Source: Sphingobacterium sp. SRCM116780
GTDB taxonomy: Bacteria; Bacteroidota; Bacteroidia; Sphingobacteriales; Sphingobacteriaceae
DNA length: 64,000 nt
Direction of reading: 5' to 3'
Assembly (NCBI RefSeq): GCF_021442025.1
Contig: NZ_CP090446.1
Coordinates: 2,480,001 to 2,544,000 of the forward strand
Each line of letters opens with the position of its first letter. Position 1 is the stretch's first letter. This document shows positions 1 through 9,360 of this stretch, piece by piece. The notes under the pieces are model-generated. The model worked only from the letters and a program-made list of their open reading frames with translations. It was not told where the DNA came from and made no database searches. The position numbers and the translations under genes were made by a program.

Positions 1-1130
1 GTTTTATAAATCTGCCCTGGAGTTAACAGCGTAGACGGAAAACTAGGTTGATTGGGTGAATCTGGAAAATGTTGCGGTTCTAGGCAAAATGCTGTACGAA
101 ATGAATCTTTTTTACCATTCTTCAACTGTACCTGCTCATTCATAAAATTACCGCTATAGAACTGAATTCCTGGTTCCTGTGTCCAAATTTCCATTTCGAT
201 ACCCGACTTGTCTCCAACAACAAGGGCTGCCTTGTGCCATTCCCCATCTGTCGATTTGTTCAATACAAAATTATGATCATATCCTTTTCCATAAAAAAGT
301 TGTTGATCATTCGCATTGATATCTTTTCCAATCGTTTTCGCTACTGTAAAATCAAAGGCCGTCCCTTTTACCGATGCTAATTCCCCTGTTGGAATCAATG
401 TGCTATCCACTGGGGTAAATTGATCCGCAAATAATTGCAATTGATGATCTAAAACTGTTCCACTACCTTCCCCGTTCAGATTAAAGTAAGCGTGGTTGGT
501 CAGATTGATAACTGTTTTTTTATCAGATTGTGCTTGATAAGCAATTGTCAACTCGTTTTGATCATTTAAGGAATAAGTAACTTCCATCGCAATATTGCCA
601 GGAAAACCTTCCGCACCATCAGGTAATGTATAAGAGAAAGTAATGGCTGAATCATTTGCAGATTTCACGGACCAGTTGGCAAAATGTACACCTTTAAATC
701 CACCATGCAACGTATTCACACCATTGTTAATAGCAAGTTTATACGTTTGTCCATCTATTTTGAATTTACCTTTTGCAATACGGTTACCAAAAGGGCCGAC
801 AATTGTTCCAAAAAAAGGTTCCTTTGGATTATTGTAATCTGCTCCTTTTGCAAATCCCAGCACCACGTCACGTAAGTTACCTTCTTGATCAGGCACCCAT
901 AATCCTACAATCCTTGCCCCAAAATTGGTGAAATAGGCTTTCATCCCATTTTTATTTTTCAATTCATACAGATGAACATCCATATTATTGACTTTTCCTG
1001 CAAAAGAGGAACTATCCATTTGCGTCGTTGGCGAATTTTCATCACTATTTTTTGATGCATTGGGTTGTTGACACGCCATTAGAACGGCAAAAGTACTTGC
1101 CAGACCTATCCATTTCATTTTTCTATTCAT
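1..1130 (-). CDS. galM: Aldose 1-epimerase lipoprotein (3' end cut by window edge)
   Basis: Interconverts the alpha and beta anomers of aldoses such as galactose. Reading the minus strand from the ATG at 1130 gives an open frame of 376 codons that runs off the left edge. The N-terminus is a lipoprotein signal with lipobox LMAC (Cys20), so the enzyme is probably anchored in the periplasm or on the envelope. The mutarotase signatures are clear: an NHAYFNL stretch holding a catalytic His, and LEPQHFPDS near the cut end holding the catalytic Glu. The length already matches the secreted form of the family, so only a few residues should be missing. It is divergent from the sensor kinase gene at 1365. 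A second in-frame ATG lies at 1118, but the first keeps the longer positively charged n-region. Confidence 0.93.
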   Translation of the reverse strand, partial: MNRKMKWIGLASTFAVLMACQQPNASKNSDENSPTTQMDSSSFAGKVNNMDVHLYELKNKNGMKAYFTNFGARIVGLWVPDQEGNLRDVVLGFAKGADYNNPKEPFFGTIVGPFGNRIAKGKFKIDGQTYKLAINNGVNTLHGGFKGVHFANWSVKSANDSAITFSYTLPDGAEGFPGNIAMEVTYSLNDQNELTIAYQAQSDKKTVINLTNHAYFNLNGEGSGTVLDHQLQLFADQFTPVDSTLIPTGELASVKGTAFDFTVAKTIGKDINANDQQLFYGKGYDHNFVLNKSTDGEWHKAALVVGDKSGIEMEIWTQEPGIQFYSGNFMNEQVQLKNGKKDSFRTAFCLEPQHFPDSPNQPSFPSTLLTPGQIYK

Positions 1131-1364
1131 CCTTATATAATTTAAATCGGTTTATAACTATCCTTTTTTATGTCTCTTATTTTGGCCTTTGTCGTTCGAC
1201 AATTGCTGTATTTCAACAAAAGAGATCAGATGTACATGAGAAGTTCTGTTTTATTTTCTATTTTTACCTATCAATAGCACAAATGCTAAAATCCTAAATT
1301 TTCAAAACATTGATGATCGAAATTGTTTCATAATTTCGCTATTTTGTATCAATAACCAATAAAC

Positions 1365-4300
1365 ATGATAAAATTTAAATCATTGCTCCTTTATTTGGCT
1401 TGTTTCTTCCTGTCCCTCAACTCTTATGCCCAACCTTATTATTTCAATCATTATCAAATCAATGAGGGGTTATCCAACAATGCGGTCATTTGTAGTATGC
1501 AAGATAGTTATGGCTTCTTATGGTTTGGTACCAAGGATGGATTAAACAGATTTGATGGCAATAATTTCAAACTCTTTACCTCATCACATCAAGATAAAAA
1601 TAGTCTCGGAAGCAATTCGATCATATCTTTAAGAGAGGATTATCAGAAACACATGTGGATAGGTACCGACCAAGGTATTTATTCCTATGATCCCATTCAT
1701 GAAAAATTCCGTTTACTGAGTGAAAAATTTAGAGGTACAGAGGTCCCTGTTATTATAGCGGATAATAAGCATAAACTCTGGTTTATTTCCAATGGTGCTC
1801 TCTATGTATATAATATAGATAATAAAGAAACAACGCAGATCACCAAATCGGAATACTATGTCACTTCCATCAATACTACGCGCGCTGGAGTAATTTATTT
1901 TGGTACCCCTGAAGGCACAATATATACGGTTTGCGACAACAACAAGGTAACCTTATTACTCGATTTCACGAAAACGTTTGGAAAAAAAGATTGGTATAGT
2001 ATTGAAAAAATAGTAGAGACACGACAAGGAGAATTATTAATAGGCACATCAAAAGCAGGAGTCTTTACATACAAACCAGCTACCCACACCCTTACCTCTA
2101 TCTTAGGACAAAAGCAATTGAAACAATTTTTATACGTCCGAGATATTATTCAACCCAATGATCAAGAATACTGGTTTGCGACAGAATCGGGTTTATTTAT
2201 TTATCGAATTGCGAATAACACGTATATCCATTTACATAAAGAAAAAAATAATCCTTGGGGAATTTCAGATAATGCAATCTACAATATCTTACAGGATAAG
2301 GATAAAGGTATCTGGTTAGGTACCTATTTCGGTGGACTTAATTATTACCATGCGCACAATAGCATTATCGAAAAAATCTTACCTGGCGATTCTTCTAGTT
2401 TACAAGGATCTGTTGTAAGAGCCATAAAAAAAGACCAAGAAGGTCATATTTGGATCGGAACAGAAAATGGCGGATTGGCTAAATGGGATCTTTCTACCAA
2501 TAAAATTCAAAACTTTACAAGTCAAAATAGTTCGCTCGCCAATAATAATATTCATGGTGTACTACCCGTTGGCGATAAATTGCTGGTCAGTACATTTGTC
2601 AATGGGCTTGATATTTTTGATCTAAAAAAAGAAAAGGTTATCCAGCATTTGGATAGAAACAGTTATCGAGATTCCGAATTAGAAAGCAATTTTATTTTCT
2701 ACCTGTACCAAACTCGCAATGGCGATATCTTTGCTGGGTCGACTCGAGGTCTCTACCGATTTGATCCGAAGTCAAAGCAATTTTATCTGATCAAAAATGT
2801 ACCCATCTATATTTTTTATACAACCATTTTGGAGGACTCACAAGGTAATTTATGGATAGGAACCTGGCGTGATGGATTATTTTGCTACAACCCAAAGAGT
2901 CAATACTTTAAACACTATACCCAGCAATCAAATGACGACCATTCCTTACCCAATAATCGCATCAATAGCCTATTTGAAGATTCAAAAAAACAGCTATGGA
3001 TCGCCACAGAAGGAGGAATGGTTCGAAAACAAGTCAATAAAAATGGATTCGATTGCATCAGTATGAAAGATGGTATGCCCAGTAATGTGATCCTATCTTT
3101 TTTGGAGGATAAGGAAAAAAATATTTGGGCAGCCACTTCCAAGGGATTGGTTAAATACAATCCTCAAACTAACCAATTACGTGTTTTCAATATGGAATCT
3201 GGCTTATCCACACTTCAATTTAACTACAACTCCTCTTTTGATGATAAAAATGGATACTTCTATTTTGGTACGATCAATGGATTGATACGTTTTAAACCTG
3301 AAAAATTAAATCAAATCCATTATAGTTCGACCACTCCTATTTTTATTACCAATTTAACTGTTAATAATCGAGAGGTGAATCAGATCAACGATTCTACCAT
3401 TCTGAAAAAATCCATTCTATTTACCGATCACATTCAACTCAAGCACGATGAATCATCCTTTAGTTTAGATTTTGCAGCGCTACATTATCAAGCACCACAT
3501 TCCGTACAATACAGTTATAAAATGGAAGGAATGGACGAAAAATGGACTAAAATCACAGGTAATCATCGCGCATATTTCACCAAATTAGCCCCTGGAAAAT
3601 ATACTTTTATCGTAAAAGCCGAAGACCCAAACGGTATTGCCATTCCACAGATCAAAAGTTTAGCCATACAGGTTCTTCCACCCATTTGGGCTAGTATTTC
3701 AGCATTTATCATTTATAGTATCATCTTAATAGGGCTAGTTATTTTTATTATCCATCATTTCAACGAAAAAATAAAACAACGTAATAGACAACATATTTTG
3801 ACGATCCAGAATCTAAGAGAACAACAACTCTATCGTTCCAAGATAAATTTCTACACCGATGTTGCCCATGAAATCAGAACACCTTTAACTTTAATCAAGG
3901 CCCCTTTGGAAAAATTGATGGATAAAGTAGACCGAAACCCAGCCATTGATAAATTGCTGTTGACCATGCAAAATAACACCGAAAAATTAATTGAACTCAG
4001 CAATCAATTATTAGATTTCAGAAAGGTAGAAGCAGAAGGATTCAAGCTACATTTTGAAACTGAAAATGTGAGTCAGATCTTGCAGAATATCCTCAATAAT
4101 TTTTCGGTCACCTTACTCGCTAAACATAAATTATTACGTATCAACATCCAAGAAAATATTATTGCATTAATCGATGCTGATGCTTTTGAAAAAATCTGTT
4201 CCAATTTGCTCAACAATGCTTTAAAATATTCAGAACAGCATATTGAAGTGATTTTAGAAGAAAATAGAAAAGAAAATATGTTTATATTGTGCATCAAAAA

Positions 4301-4517
4301 TGATGGTTCGTTAATACCTAAAGAAGAAAGGGAACGTATTTTTGAACCATTTAATCGATCAAAACAAACCAAAAATATACCGGGAAGTGGTTTAGGACTG
4401 GCATTGACCAAAACGTTAGCCTTGAAACATCAAGGAACTTTGATCTATGCTCCTGATCATTTCAATACGTTTATATTGATGCTACCATTAAATCAAAGCG
4501 AAAATCTATCATCATGA
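1365..4517 (+). CDS. Two-component sensor histidine kinase with periplasmic beta-propeller (split HTCS)
   Basis: 1050 aa. Signal peptide (residues 1-22), then about 700 residues of two-component-regulator propeller repeats (motifs such as GFLWFGTKDGLNRFDG, IWIGTENGGLAKWD, LWIGTWRDGLFCYNP), a Y_Y_Y domain at about 705-768, one membrane helix at about 776-800, a HisKA domain with the phospho-accepting His835 in FYTDVAHEIRTPL, and a HATPase domain (N box NLLNNALKYS near 947, G box GSGLGLAL near 1007). The architecture is that of the sensor half of Bacteroidota hybrid two-component systems, which sense oligosaccharides or other nutrients in the periplasm. Here the protein ends right after the ATPase domain, and the receiver and AraC-type output lie in the next gene, which overlaps it by 4 bp (ATGA). 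The ligand cannot be read from sequence; galM upstream and a phospholipase operon downstream are the nearest clues. Confidence 0.93.
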   Translation: MIKFKSLLLYLACFFLSLNSYAQPYYFNHYQINEGLSNNAVICSMQDSYGFLWFGTKDGLNRFDGNNFKLFTSSHQDKNSLGSNSIISLREDYQKHMWIGTDQGIYSYDPIHEKFRLLSEKFRGTEVPVIIADNKHKLWFISNGALYVYNIDNKETTQITKSEYYVTSINTTRAGVIYFGTPEGTIYTVCDNNKVTLLLDFTKTFGKKDWYSIEKIVETRQGELLIGTSKAGVFTYKPATHTLTSILGQKQLKQFLYVRDIIQPNDQEYWFATESGLFIYRIANNTYIHLHKEKNNPWGISDNAIYNILQDKDKGIWLGTYFGGLNYYHAHNSIIEKILPGDSSSLQGSVVRAIKKDQEGHIWIGTENGGLAKWDLSTNKIQNFTSQNSSLANNNIHGVLPVGDKLLVSTFVNGLDIFDLKKEKVIQHLDRNSYRDSELESNFIFYLYQTRNGDIFAGSTRGLYRFDPKSKQFYLIKNVPIYIFYTTILEDSQGNLWIGTWRDGLFCYNPKSQYFKHYTQQSNDDHSLPNNRINSLFEDSKKQLWIATEGGMVRKQVNKNGFDCISMKDGMPSNVILSFLEDKEKNIWAATSKGLVKYNPQTNQLRVFNMESGLSTLQFNYNSSFDDKNGYFYFGTINGLIRFKPEKLNQIHYSSTTPIFITNLTVNNREVNQINDSTILKKSILFTDHIQLKHDESSFSLDFAALHYQAPHSVQYSYKMEGMDEKWTKITGNHRAYFTKLAPGKYTFIVKAEDPNGIAIPQIKSLAIQVLPPIWASISAFIIYSIILIGLVIFIIHHFNEKIKQRNRQHILTIQNLREQQLYRSKINFYTDVAHEIRTPLTLIKAPLEKLMDKVDRNPAIDKLLLTMQNNTEKLIELSNQLLDFRKVEAEGFKLHFETENVSQILQNILNNFSVTLLAKHKLLRINIQENIIALIDADAFEKICSNLLNNALKYSEQHIEVILEENRKENMFILCIKNDGSLIPKEERERIFEPFNRSKQTKNIPGSGLGLALTKTLALKHQGTLIYAPDHFNTFILMLPLNQSENLSS

Positions 4518-5287
4518 AAGCAAAAGCGAACCTCTTATTAGTCGACGACCATCAGGAATTATTGGAATTTATTGCAGATGATTTGTGTGAATATTATCAT
4601 GTCCAGACGACCAACAATGGTATTGAAGCTTTGCAACTACTGGAATCCGAAACTTTTGATTTAATCATCAGTGATATCATGATGCCCGAAATGGATGGTT
4701 ACGAACTTTGTCAGCGTATTAAAGAGAATATTGCTTATTCCCATATTCCTGTTATTCTATTGACAGCAAAAAACAGTATAGAATCTAAAATACAAGGTCT
4801 TGAATTTGGAGCCGATGCTTATATCGAGAAACCTTTTTCACCTGCGTTTCTACAAGCTCAAATTACCAGTCTTTTAAAAAACAGACTCAAAGTCAAAAAT
4901 TTTTTCATCAACAATCCATTGGCACAAATTCAAAGTATTGGCATCAATCAAAGTGATCAAGAATTTCTGGAGAAAATAGATGAAATTATCTTAAATCATT
5001 TAGACGATCCCAAATTTAATGTTGATCGGATGGCTGATATCTTATGTATGAGCAGGCCAACACTCTATAGGAAGATCAATGTGGTGTCCAGTCTATCACC
5101 AAATGAGTTAATCAACCTCACCCGACTACGGAAGGCGGCAGAAATGCTGACCCAGAAAAAGTTTAAAATATATGAGATATCCAATTTACTTGGCTACAGC
5201 TCTGCTACCCATTTCTCACGCAACTTTCAGAAACAATTTGGATTAAGCCCATCCGAATTTCATGAATCACAAATAGCAAAGTCATGA
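4514..5287 (+). CDS. Response regulator with AraC-type DNA-binding domain (partner of upstream kinase)
   Basis: 257 aa. Receiver domain at about 6-120 with acidic pair D11/D12, phospho-acceptor Asp54 in LIISDIMMPEMDGYEL, the TAK segment PVILLTAKN and the conserved Lys in YIEKPF. A C-terminal AraC/XylS helix-turn-helix pair occupies about 155-252 (FNVDRMADILCMSRPTLYRK and ISNLLGYSSATHFSRNF). The start codon overlaps the kinase stop (ATGA, 4514-4517), so the two are translationally coupled. In most Bacteroidota these parts are fused to the sensor as one hybrid protein; here the fusion point has become a gene boundary, with all key residues intact. The target promoter is unknown. Confidence 0.94.
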   Translation: MKAKANLLLVDDHQELLEFIADDLCEYYHVQTTNNGIEALQLLESETFDLIISDIMMPEMDGYELCQRIKENIAYSHIPVILLTAKNSIESKIQGLEFGADAYIEKPFSPAFLQAQITSLLKNRLKVKNFFINNPLAQIQSIGINQSDQEFLEKIDEIILNHLDDPKFNVDRMADILCMSRPTLYRKINVVSSLSPNELINLTRLRKAAEMLTQKKFKIYEISNLLGYSSATHFSRNFQKQFGLSPSEFHESQIAKS

Positions 5288-5293
5288 ACAAAA

Positions 5294-5320
5294 AAGGCGT
5301 AACTTTTTCAGTTACGCCTT
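5294..5320 (-). terminator. Rho-independent terminator of the SusCD-phospholipase operon
   Basis: Ten-bp perfect stem (AAGGCGTAAC / GTTACGCCTT) with a 7-nt loop. On the minus strand it is followed by a run of T, as expected for the phospholipase operon ending at 5371. On the plus strand the stem is followed by AAAAT, so it would end the response regulator transcript less efficiently. It lies between two convergent units. Confidence 0.8.
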
Positions 5321-5370
5321 AAAATATCAATTTTCTTGACAACTAGATCGCTTTTGATCCTGATCTAGCA

Positions 5371-7836
5371 TCAAAGACTTACATTTCCCATTAACGGATC
5401 CGTTTTGCTTGGCATTCCATTTTCTATATGGCCTGCAAAAACAAAGCAGAAATCAGGATCTTCCTGACAGGTAATTTCCAGATCATACCAGCCATGGCTT
5501 TTTGAAAAATCAAGCGTTTTAAACCCATTGAAAGTCCGATCCAAAGTAAAAGATGCAAAAAGTCCATAAGACCGATCCTTAACTTGATAACTGTAATCCT
5601 TGTTCCGCTTTTCTAACTGCAACGCCTGAGATCCTTTTTTCGAGTCTTGCTCGATATGTAAAGCATGCGGTCTTGACTTGTGTAATTTAAATCCACGAAA
5701 GAAACCATTAGGCCCGTGCAAATCCAATTGAATCAAATCACCCTTTACCTGATCTAGTTTCCATTCATATTGCAACGGAGTGTTTTCTTTGGCAGTAAAA
5801 TTCCAGACCTTTCCATTAGAAATGTCACCATATCCCATATGCGCCATCACCTGAAAAGGCACTCCAATTTTTTTTGCAGAAGCAGAAAAAGGATGCTTCA
5901 CTTCAAAATCTAACTTAAAATCTAGCTGATCTAGCTTCGCATTCACGTTCAGCACATACGGCAACGCGCAAGCGGATTTAATTCCCTCTTCTTGCACAGG
6001 TTTGAAGGAACCTGTTAAACCCTGTTGTTTTATAGCTGTTATGTCTGCTGAAGGAATCTGGATAAAGTCCGCAGGCAATTTCTTTTCACGTGCCGTATGA
6101 ATACGCGTTACGTATGCATTCCGATTGACAGGCTCCAGTCCTTTAAAGGCAGCATCTTCCACTTTACGGAATGCGGAAGTCAAGTCACCACACACCAATC
6201 TTCTCCAAGCAGAGATATTCGTTTCTTTAACCTCTTTTCCTGTTTTTTGAAGTAGAAATTGCTCCAAAAACTGTAAGCAAGAAGTATGATCAAATACTTC
6301 AGAATTGACCCAACCACCTTTAGACCAAGGAGAAGCGATGACCAAAGGAACGCGGAATCCCAAACCGATCGGACTTTCAAGTTCCGAATCTTGTTTTCCA
6401 ATCCTTTTCCGTTCTTGCTCTTTACTCACATACTCTTCTTCTGTATGTATTCCAGGGACTATTCTACCCGTATCTGCATTATTGCTTTGAGGGGGTACAA
6501 ATGGGGAGACATGATCAAAATAGCCATCATTCTCATCATACGTCAAGATAAAGATCGTCTTTTTCCATACTTCGGGATCTTGTGTCAGAATATCCAGTGC
6601 TTCCGACACATACCAAGCTCCATACCAAGGAGAGCCTGGATGATCGGAGAAACGACAGGGAGCCACTAGCCAAGATACCGTAGGTAATTTCTTCTCTTTG
6701 ACATCTTGACGAAATTGATGAAAAACATCCCCGGCAGGCACGTCAACCTCTTGTTTTCCATGCTCATCTTCGTAAACTAATTTTTCAACCCGATGGTAGT
6801 TTGGATCTCCAATATTTGTTGTAAAAGCCTTTTGATGAATGGCTTTGAGCATCTCCGATTGTTGCTCAAAGTTCTCTTTCGAATAACGATTTAGATCTTC
6901 CTTTAAGGTGTTGATCTGTTTCGTCAGCTTAGCTGTTTTTACCGCATCTTTTTCATGAGCGAGTTCTTTTTCCAACAGCACGACCCTCTTTTCCATCCAA
7001 GTACGATGAGCCGGATGGTACCGTACGCCATATTGTTTATGAAACTCCAGGTTATTATCCGTAAAGTTAGCCAGCCAATCTTCTTCTTCTCCTTCAAATC
7101 CTACAGCAACACTCAATTCATTTTGATACACTTTCCAGGAAACACCAGCCTCTTCCAAACGTTCTGGATAAGTTTTCCAGCTCAAGTCTTTATAATTAAG
7201 CTGATCATTATCAACATGTGCTGTAGACTCTGGATCGTGAGGATTCTCCCGGATAGTTCCCGTCCAGAAATAAGAACGATTGGCGCTCGTCCCTGTCAAT
7301 GAAGAACAGAAATGCTGATCGCAAACGGTAAAAGCATCTGCAAATGCATAGTAGAAAGGTATATCAGCCCGGTTATAATAACCCATCGTCAGTGGCATCG
7401 CCTTATAGTCCGCTATTCCTGAACTTTTAGCGTCCAGCCAATTGTCCATACGTCCATTATTACGTGCCGCAACCATATCACTCCAACCATGTGGCAGAGA
7501 ACCCATCCATGTCGATTTGCTATTGACAATATCCAAATGAAATGGCGCAAAATGTTGTCCTTTTTTATCGCCTTGAACCCATACAGGAAGTCCATTGGGC
7601 AATTTTAGGGCTCTGGGATCGTTAAATCCCCTAACCCCACGTAAAGTACCAAAACAGTGGTCAAAAGAGCGGTTTTCCTGCATTAAGAATACGATATGTT
7701 CCGCATCCAAAAATGTAGATCCAACAGGCGCTTCAATAGCCAATGCTTTTTGAATAGAGGCAGGCAAACAATTGAATGCCGCGCTAGCTCCAGCCAATAC
7801 CGAAGCTTTTTTAATAAATTGTCTTCTCGATTCCAT
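5371..7836 (-). CDS. Phosphocholine-type (non-haemolytic) phospholipase C, Tat-exported
   Basis: 821 aa from the ATG at 7836. Phosphoesterase-family phospholipase C: it cleaves phospholipids such as phosphatidylcholine to diacylglycerol and the phosphorylated head group. The N-terminus is a twin-arginine signal (ESRRQFIKKAS followed by a hydrophobic stretch), so the folded enzyme is exported by Tat. The family signature QENRSFDHCFGTLRG lies soon after, followed by the long phosphoesterase domain and two C-terminal beta-domains of the kind seen in PlcN-type enzymes (roughly residues 610-815). A GTG 12 nt further upstream is possible, but the chosen ATG overlaps the SusD stop by one base (TAATG), a typical coupling arrangement. 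It is last in a SusC-SusD-PLC operon, which suggests the enzyme processes what the outer-membrane pair imports. Terminator at 5294-5320. Confidence 0.92.
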   Translation of the reverse strand: MESRRQFIKKASVLAGASAAFNCLPASIQKALAIEAPVGSTFLDAEHIVFLMQENRSFDHCFGTLRGVRGFNDPRALKLPNGLPVWVQGDKKGQHFAPFHLDIVNSKSTWMGSLPHGWSDMVAARNNGRMDNWLDAKSSGIADYKAMPLTMGYYNRADIPFYYAFADAFTVCDQHFCSSLTGTSANRSYFWTGTIRENPHDPESTAHVDNDQLNYKDLSWKTYPERLEEAGVSWKVYQNELSVAVGFEGEEEDWLANFTDNNLEFHKQYGVRYHPAHRTWMEKRVVLLEKELAHEKDAVKTAKLTKQINTLKEDLNRYSKENFEQQSEMLKAIHQKAFTTNIGDPNYHRVEKLVYEDEHGKQEVDVPAGDVFHQFRQDVKEKKLPTVSWLVAPCRFSDHPGSPWYGAWYVSEALDILTQDPEVWKKTIFILTYDENDGYFDHVSPFVPPQSNNADTGRIVPGIHTEEEYVSKEQERKRIGKQDSELESPIGLGFRVPLVIASPWSKGGWVNSEVFDHTSCLQFLEQFLLQKTGKEVKETNISAWRRLVCGDLTSAFRKVEDAAFKGLEPVNRNAYVTRIHTAREKKLPADFIQIPSADITAIKQQGLTGSFKPVQEEGIKSACALPYVLNVNAKLDQLDFKLDFEVKHPFSASAKKIGVPFQVMAHMGYGDISNGKVWNFTAKENTPLQYEWKLDQVKGDLIQLDLHGPNGFFRGFKLHKSRPHALHIEQDSKKGSQALQLEKRNKDYSYQVKDRSYGLFASFTLDRTFNGFKTLDFSKSHGWYDLEITCQEDPDFCFVFAGHIENGMPSKTDPLMGNVSL

Positions 7837-9347
7837 TATTTCAACCACCAGGTTTGTAGGTTAATATTATCATTTCCAGCAAATTGATTTTTGATGGCTT
7901 CCGATACATTTACCGTATTATTGTTGTATTCATCCTGTGGATACATCCACCGGTAAGCCACTTTCACATTCTCAGCTTTACTAAAACTCGGATAACCAGT
8001 TCTCAAATGATCAAAATAAGCCGAATATCCTCCTTGATGAAAAGATCTCAAGTATTTTTGCATAAGAATACGTTCCAGTTTTTTTTGGGTTGTTTCCACC
8101 GCATCAATAGCGACCTTATTTTGCATCAGATAGGCTTCAAGACTTTGATCATCCACAAACTTAATTAAATTTTCCTCTTTTGTTTTAGCATATTTTTGAT
8201 AAAATAGAAATGATGATCGAATACCTGCGTTATAAACACTTTTAAGATCTCCATTTATCCAACCTTTTAAAATCGCTTCTGCCAAAATAAATTTTAATTC
8301 AGCATGACCAAGCAAAACCAGTGGCTCCCCAGTAGGATATTTCGTAAATCGCTCATGAACCTTAGATAGCTTACCCAAAACAGCCTTTGCATTTACTTCT
8401 ACATAAGGAACAATCGGATCACCACCTTCATACGAACTAAAATCATTAAGTGCCTTCCCTGCTTCTTTACCAACACGCGTTTGTGTTGCCAATACAAACA
8501 GACGTGGATCCTTCAGATCTTGTAAGCGTTGGATGAAAGTAGAATCCATGTACATTCCCGATCCGTAGCCACTCGAATTAAATTCTGGATAACGGTTACC
8601 ATCTTGATCTAAAAAGACTAGCTGTCCATCTTCTCCTCCAGATACATCCGAAATCAATGGCTCGGAGGAAAAAACTTGAGCAAACTCCGATTTGATATCC
8701 AATGGAAAATCGCCTATTTTTTTGGAAAGTGTCATGAGTACTTTTAACCGAAAAGAATTGATCAACTTACACCATTTTTCGCGATTCCCTCCATAGATGA
8801 TATCACCCGTAATCGCATTGGAATTCAACTTTAATAAGGTATTAGCCTCCTCCAATTCTTTCAAAACACCTACAAAAACATCTTTCTGACTATCGTATTT
8901 TGGAGCATATATCGCAGTACTTTCTCCTTTAGCTGCTTCTGTATAGGGAATATCTCCAAATGTCAGGGTTAAATTGTAGAAGTAGTAAGCCCGAAAGAAT
9001 TTTGCTAAAGCCACATATTCCTTTGCTTCTATTTTATCTGCCTCTTCCGTCATTTTAGTGATGTTTCGGAGCAGACCATATTGTTCGAAACTACCCCGTT
9101 GCCAATTATAGATCTGATTGGCATTCTCACCATCTGTTTGCACAATCATTTTTAGTGTATATAAGGGAGCTGTTCCATGCCAAGTACGGAAAACATCCCA
9201 TTCTACCTTGGTCAGTAAGGCTTGTGGGTGGGTCGTAACCGCTTCATTTGGATTGATATTGACTTCTGTCAATTTTTCGCAAGAATGCAAGCCCAGAACC
9301 GCAACCAGTCCTAGCGAAAATAATAGCTGTTTGAAAACAAGTTTCAT
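7836..9347 (-). CDS. SusD/RagB-family nutrient-binding outer-membrane lipoprotein
   Basis: 503 aa from ATG 9347. Lipoprotein signal MKLVFKQLLFSLGL with lipobox around HSC, then the SusD-like start EKLTEVNINPNEA; TPR-like helical regions and a C-terminal YRWMYPQDEYNNN segment typical of the SusD-like_2 group. It acts as the lid over the SusC channel on the cell surface. A longer frame reaching 9500 exists, but it would overlap the susC gene by 140 bp and lacks a signal peptide; the ATG at 9347 follows the susC stop by 13 bp. Its stop overlaps the phospholipase start (TAATG). The substrate is inferred from the operon to be phospholipid-derived; SusD sequence alone does not show this. Confidence 0.93.
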   Translation of the reverse strand: MKLVFKQLLFSLGLVAVLGLHSCEKLTEVNINPNEAVTTHPQALLTKVEWDVFRTWHGTAPLYTLKMIVQTDGENANQIYNWQRGSFEQYGLLRNITKMTEEADKIEAKEYVALAKFFRAYYFYNLTLTFGDIPYTEAAKGESTAIYAPKYDSQKDVFVGVLKELEEANTLLKLNSNAITGDIIYGGNREKWCKLINSFRLKVLMTLSKKIGDFPLDIKSEFAQVFSSEPLISDVSGGEDGQLVFLDQDGNRYPEFNSSGYGSGMYMDSTFIQRLQDLKDPRLFVLATQTRVGKEAGKALNDFSSYEGGDPIVPYVEVNAKAVLGKLSKVHERFTKYPTGEPLVLLGHAELKFILAEAILKGWINGDLKSVYNAGIRSSFLFYQKYAKTKEENLIKFVDDQSLEAYLMQNKVAIDAVETTQKKLERILMQKYLRSFHQGGYSAYFDHLRTGYPSFSKAENVKVAYRWMYPQDEYNNNTVNVSEAIKNQFAGNDNINLQTWWLK

Positions 9348-9360
9348 GTTATAAGAGTCT

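Noticed and set aside
6286..6669. 127-aa plus-strand open frame
   Set aside because: It is antisense to the phospholipase gene, whose frame has unmistakable family motifs; the antisense product has no domain.
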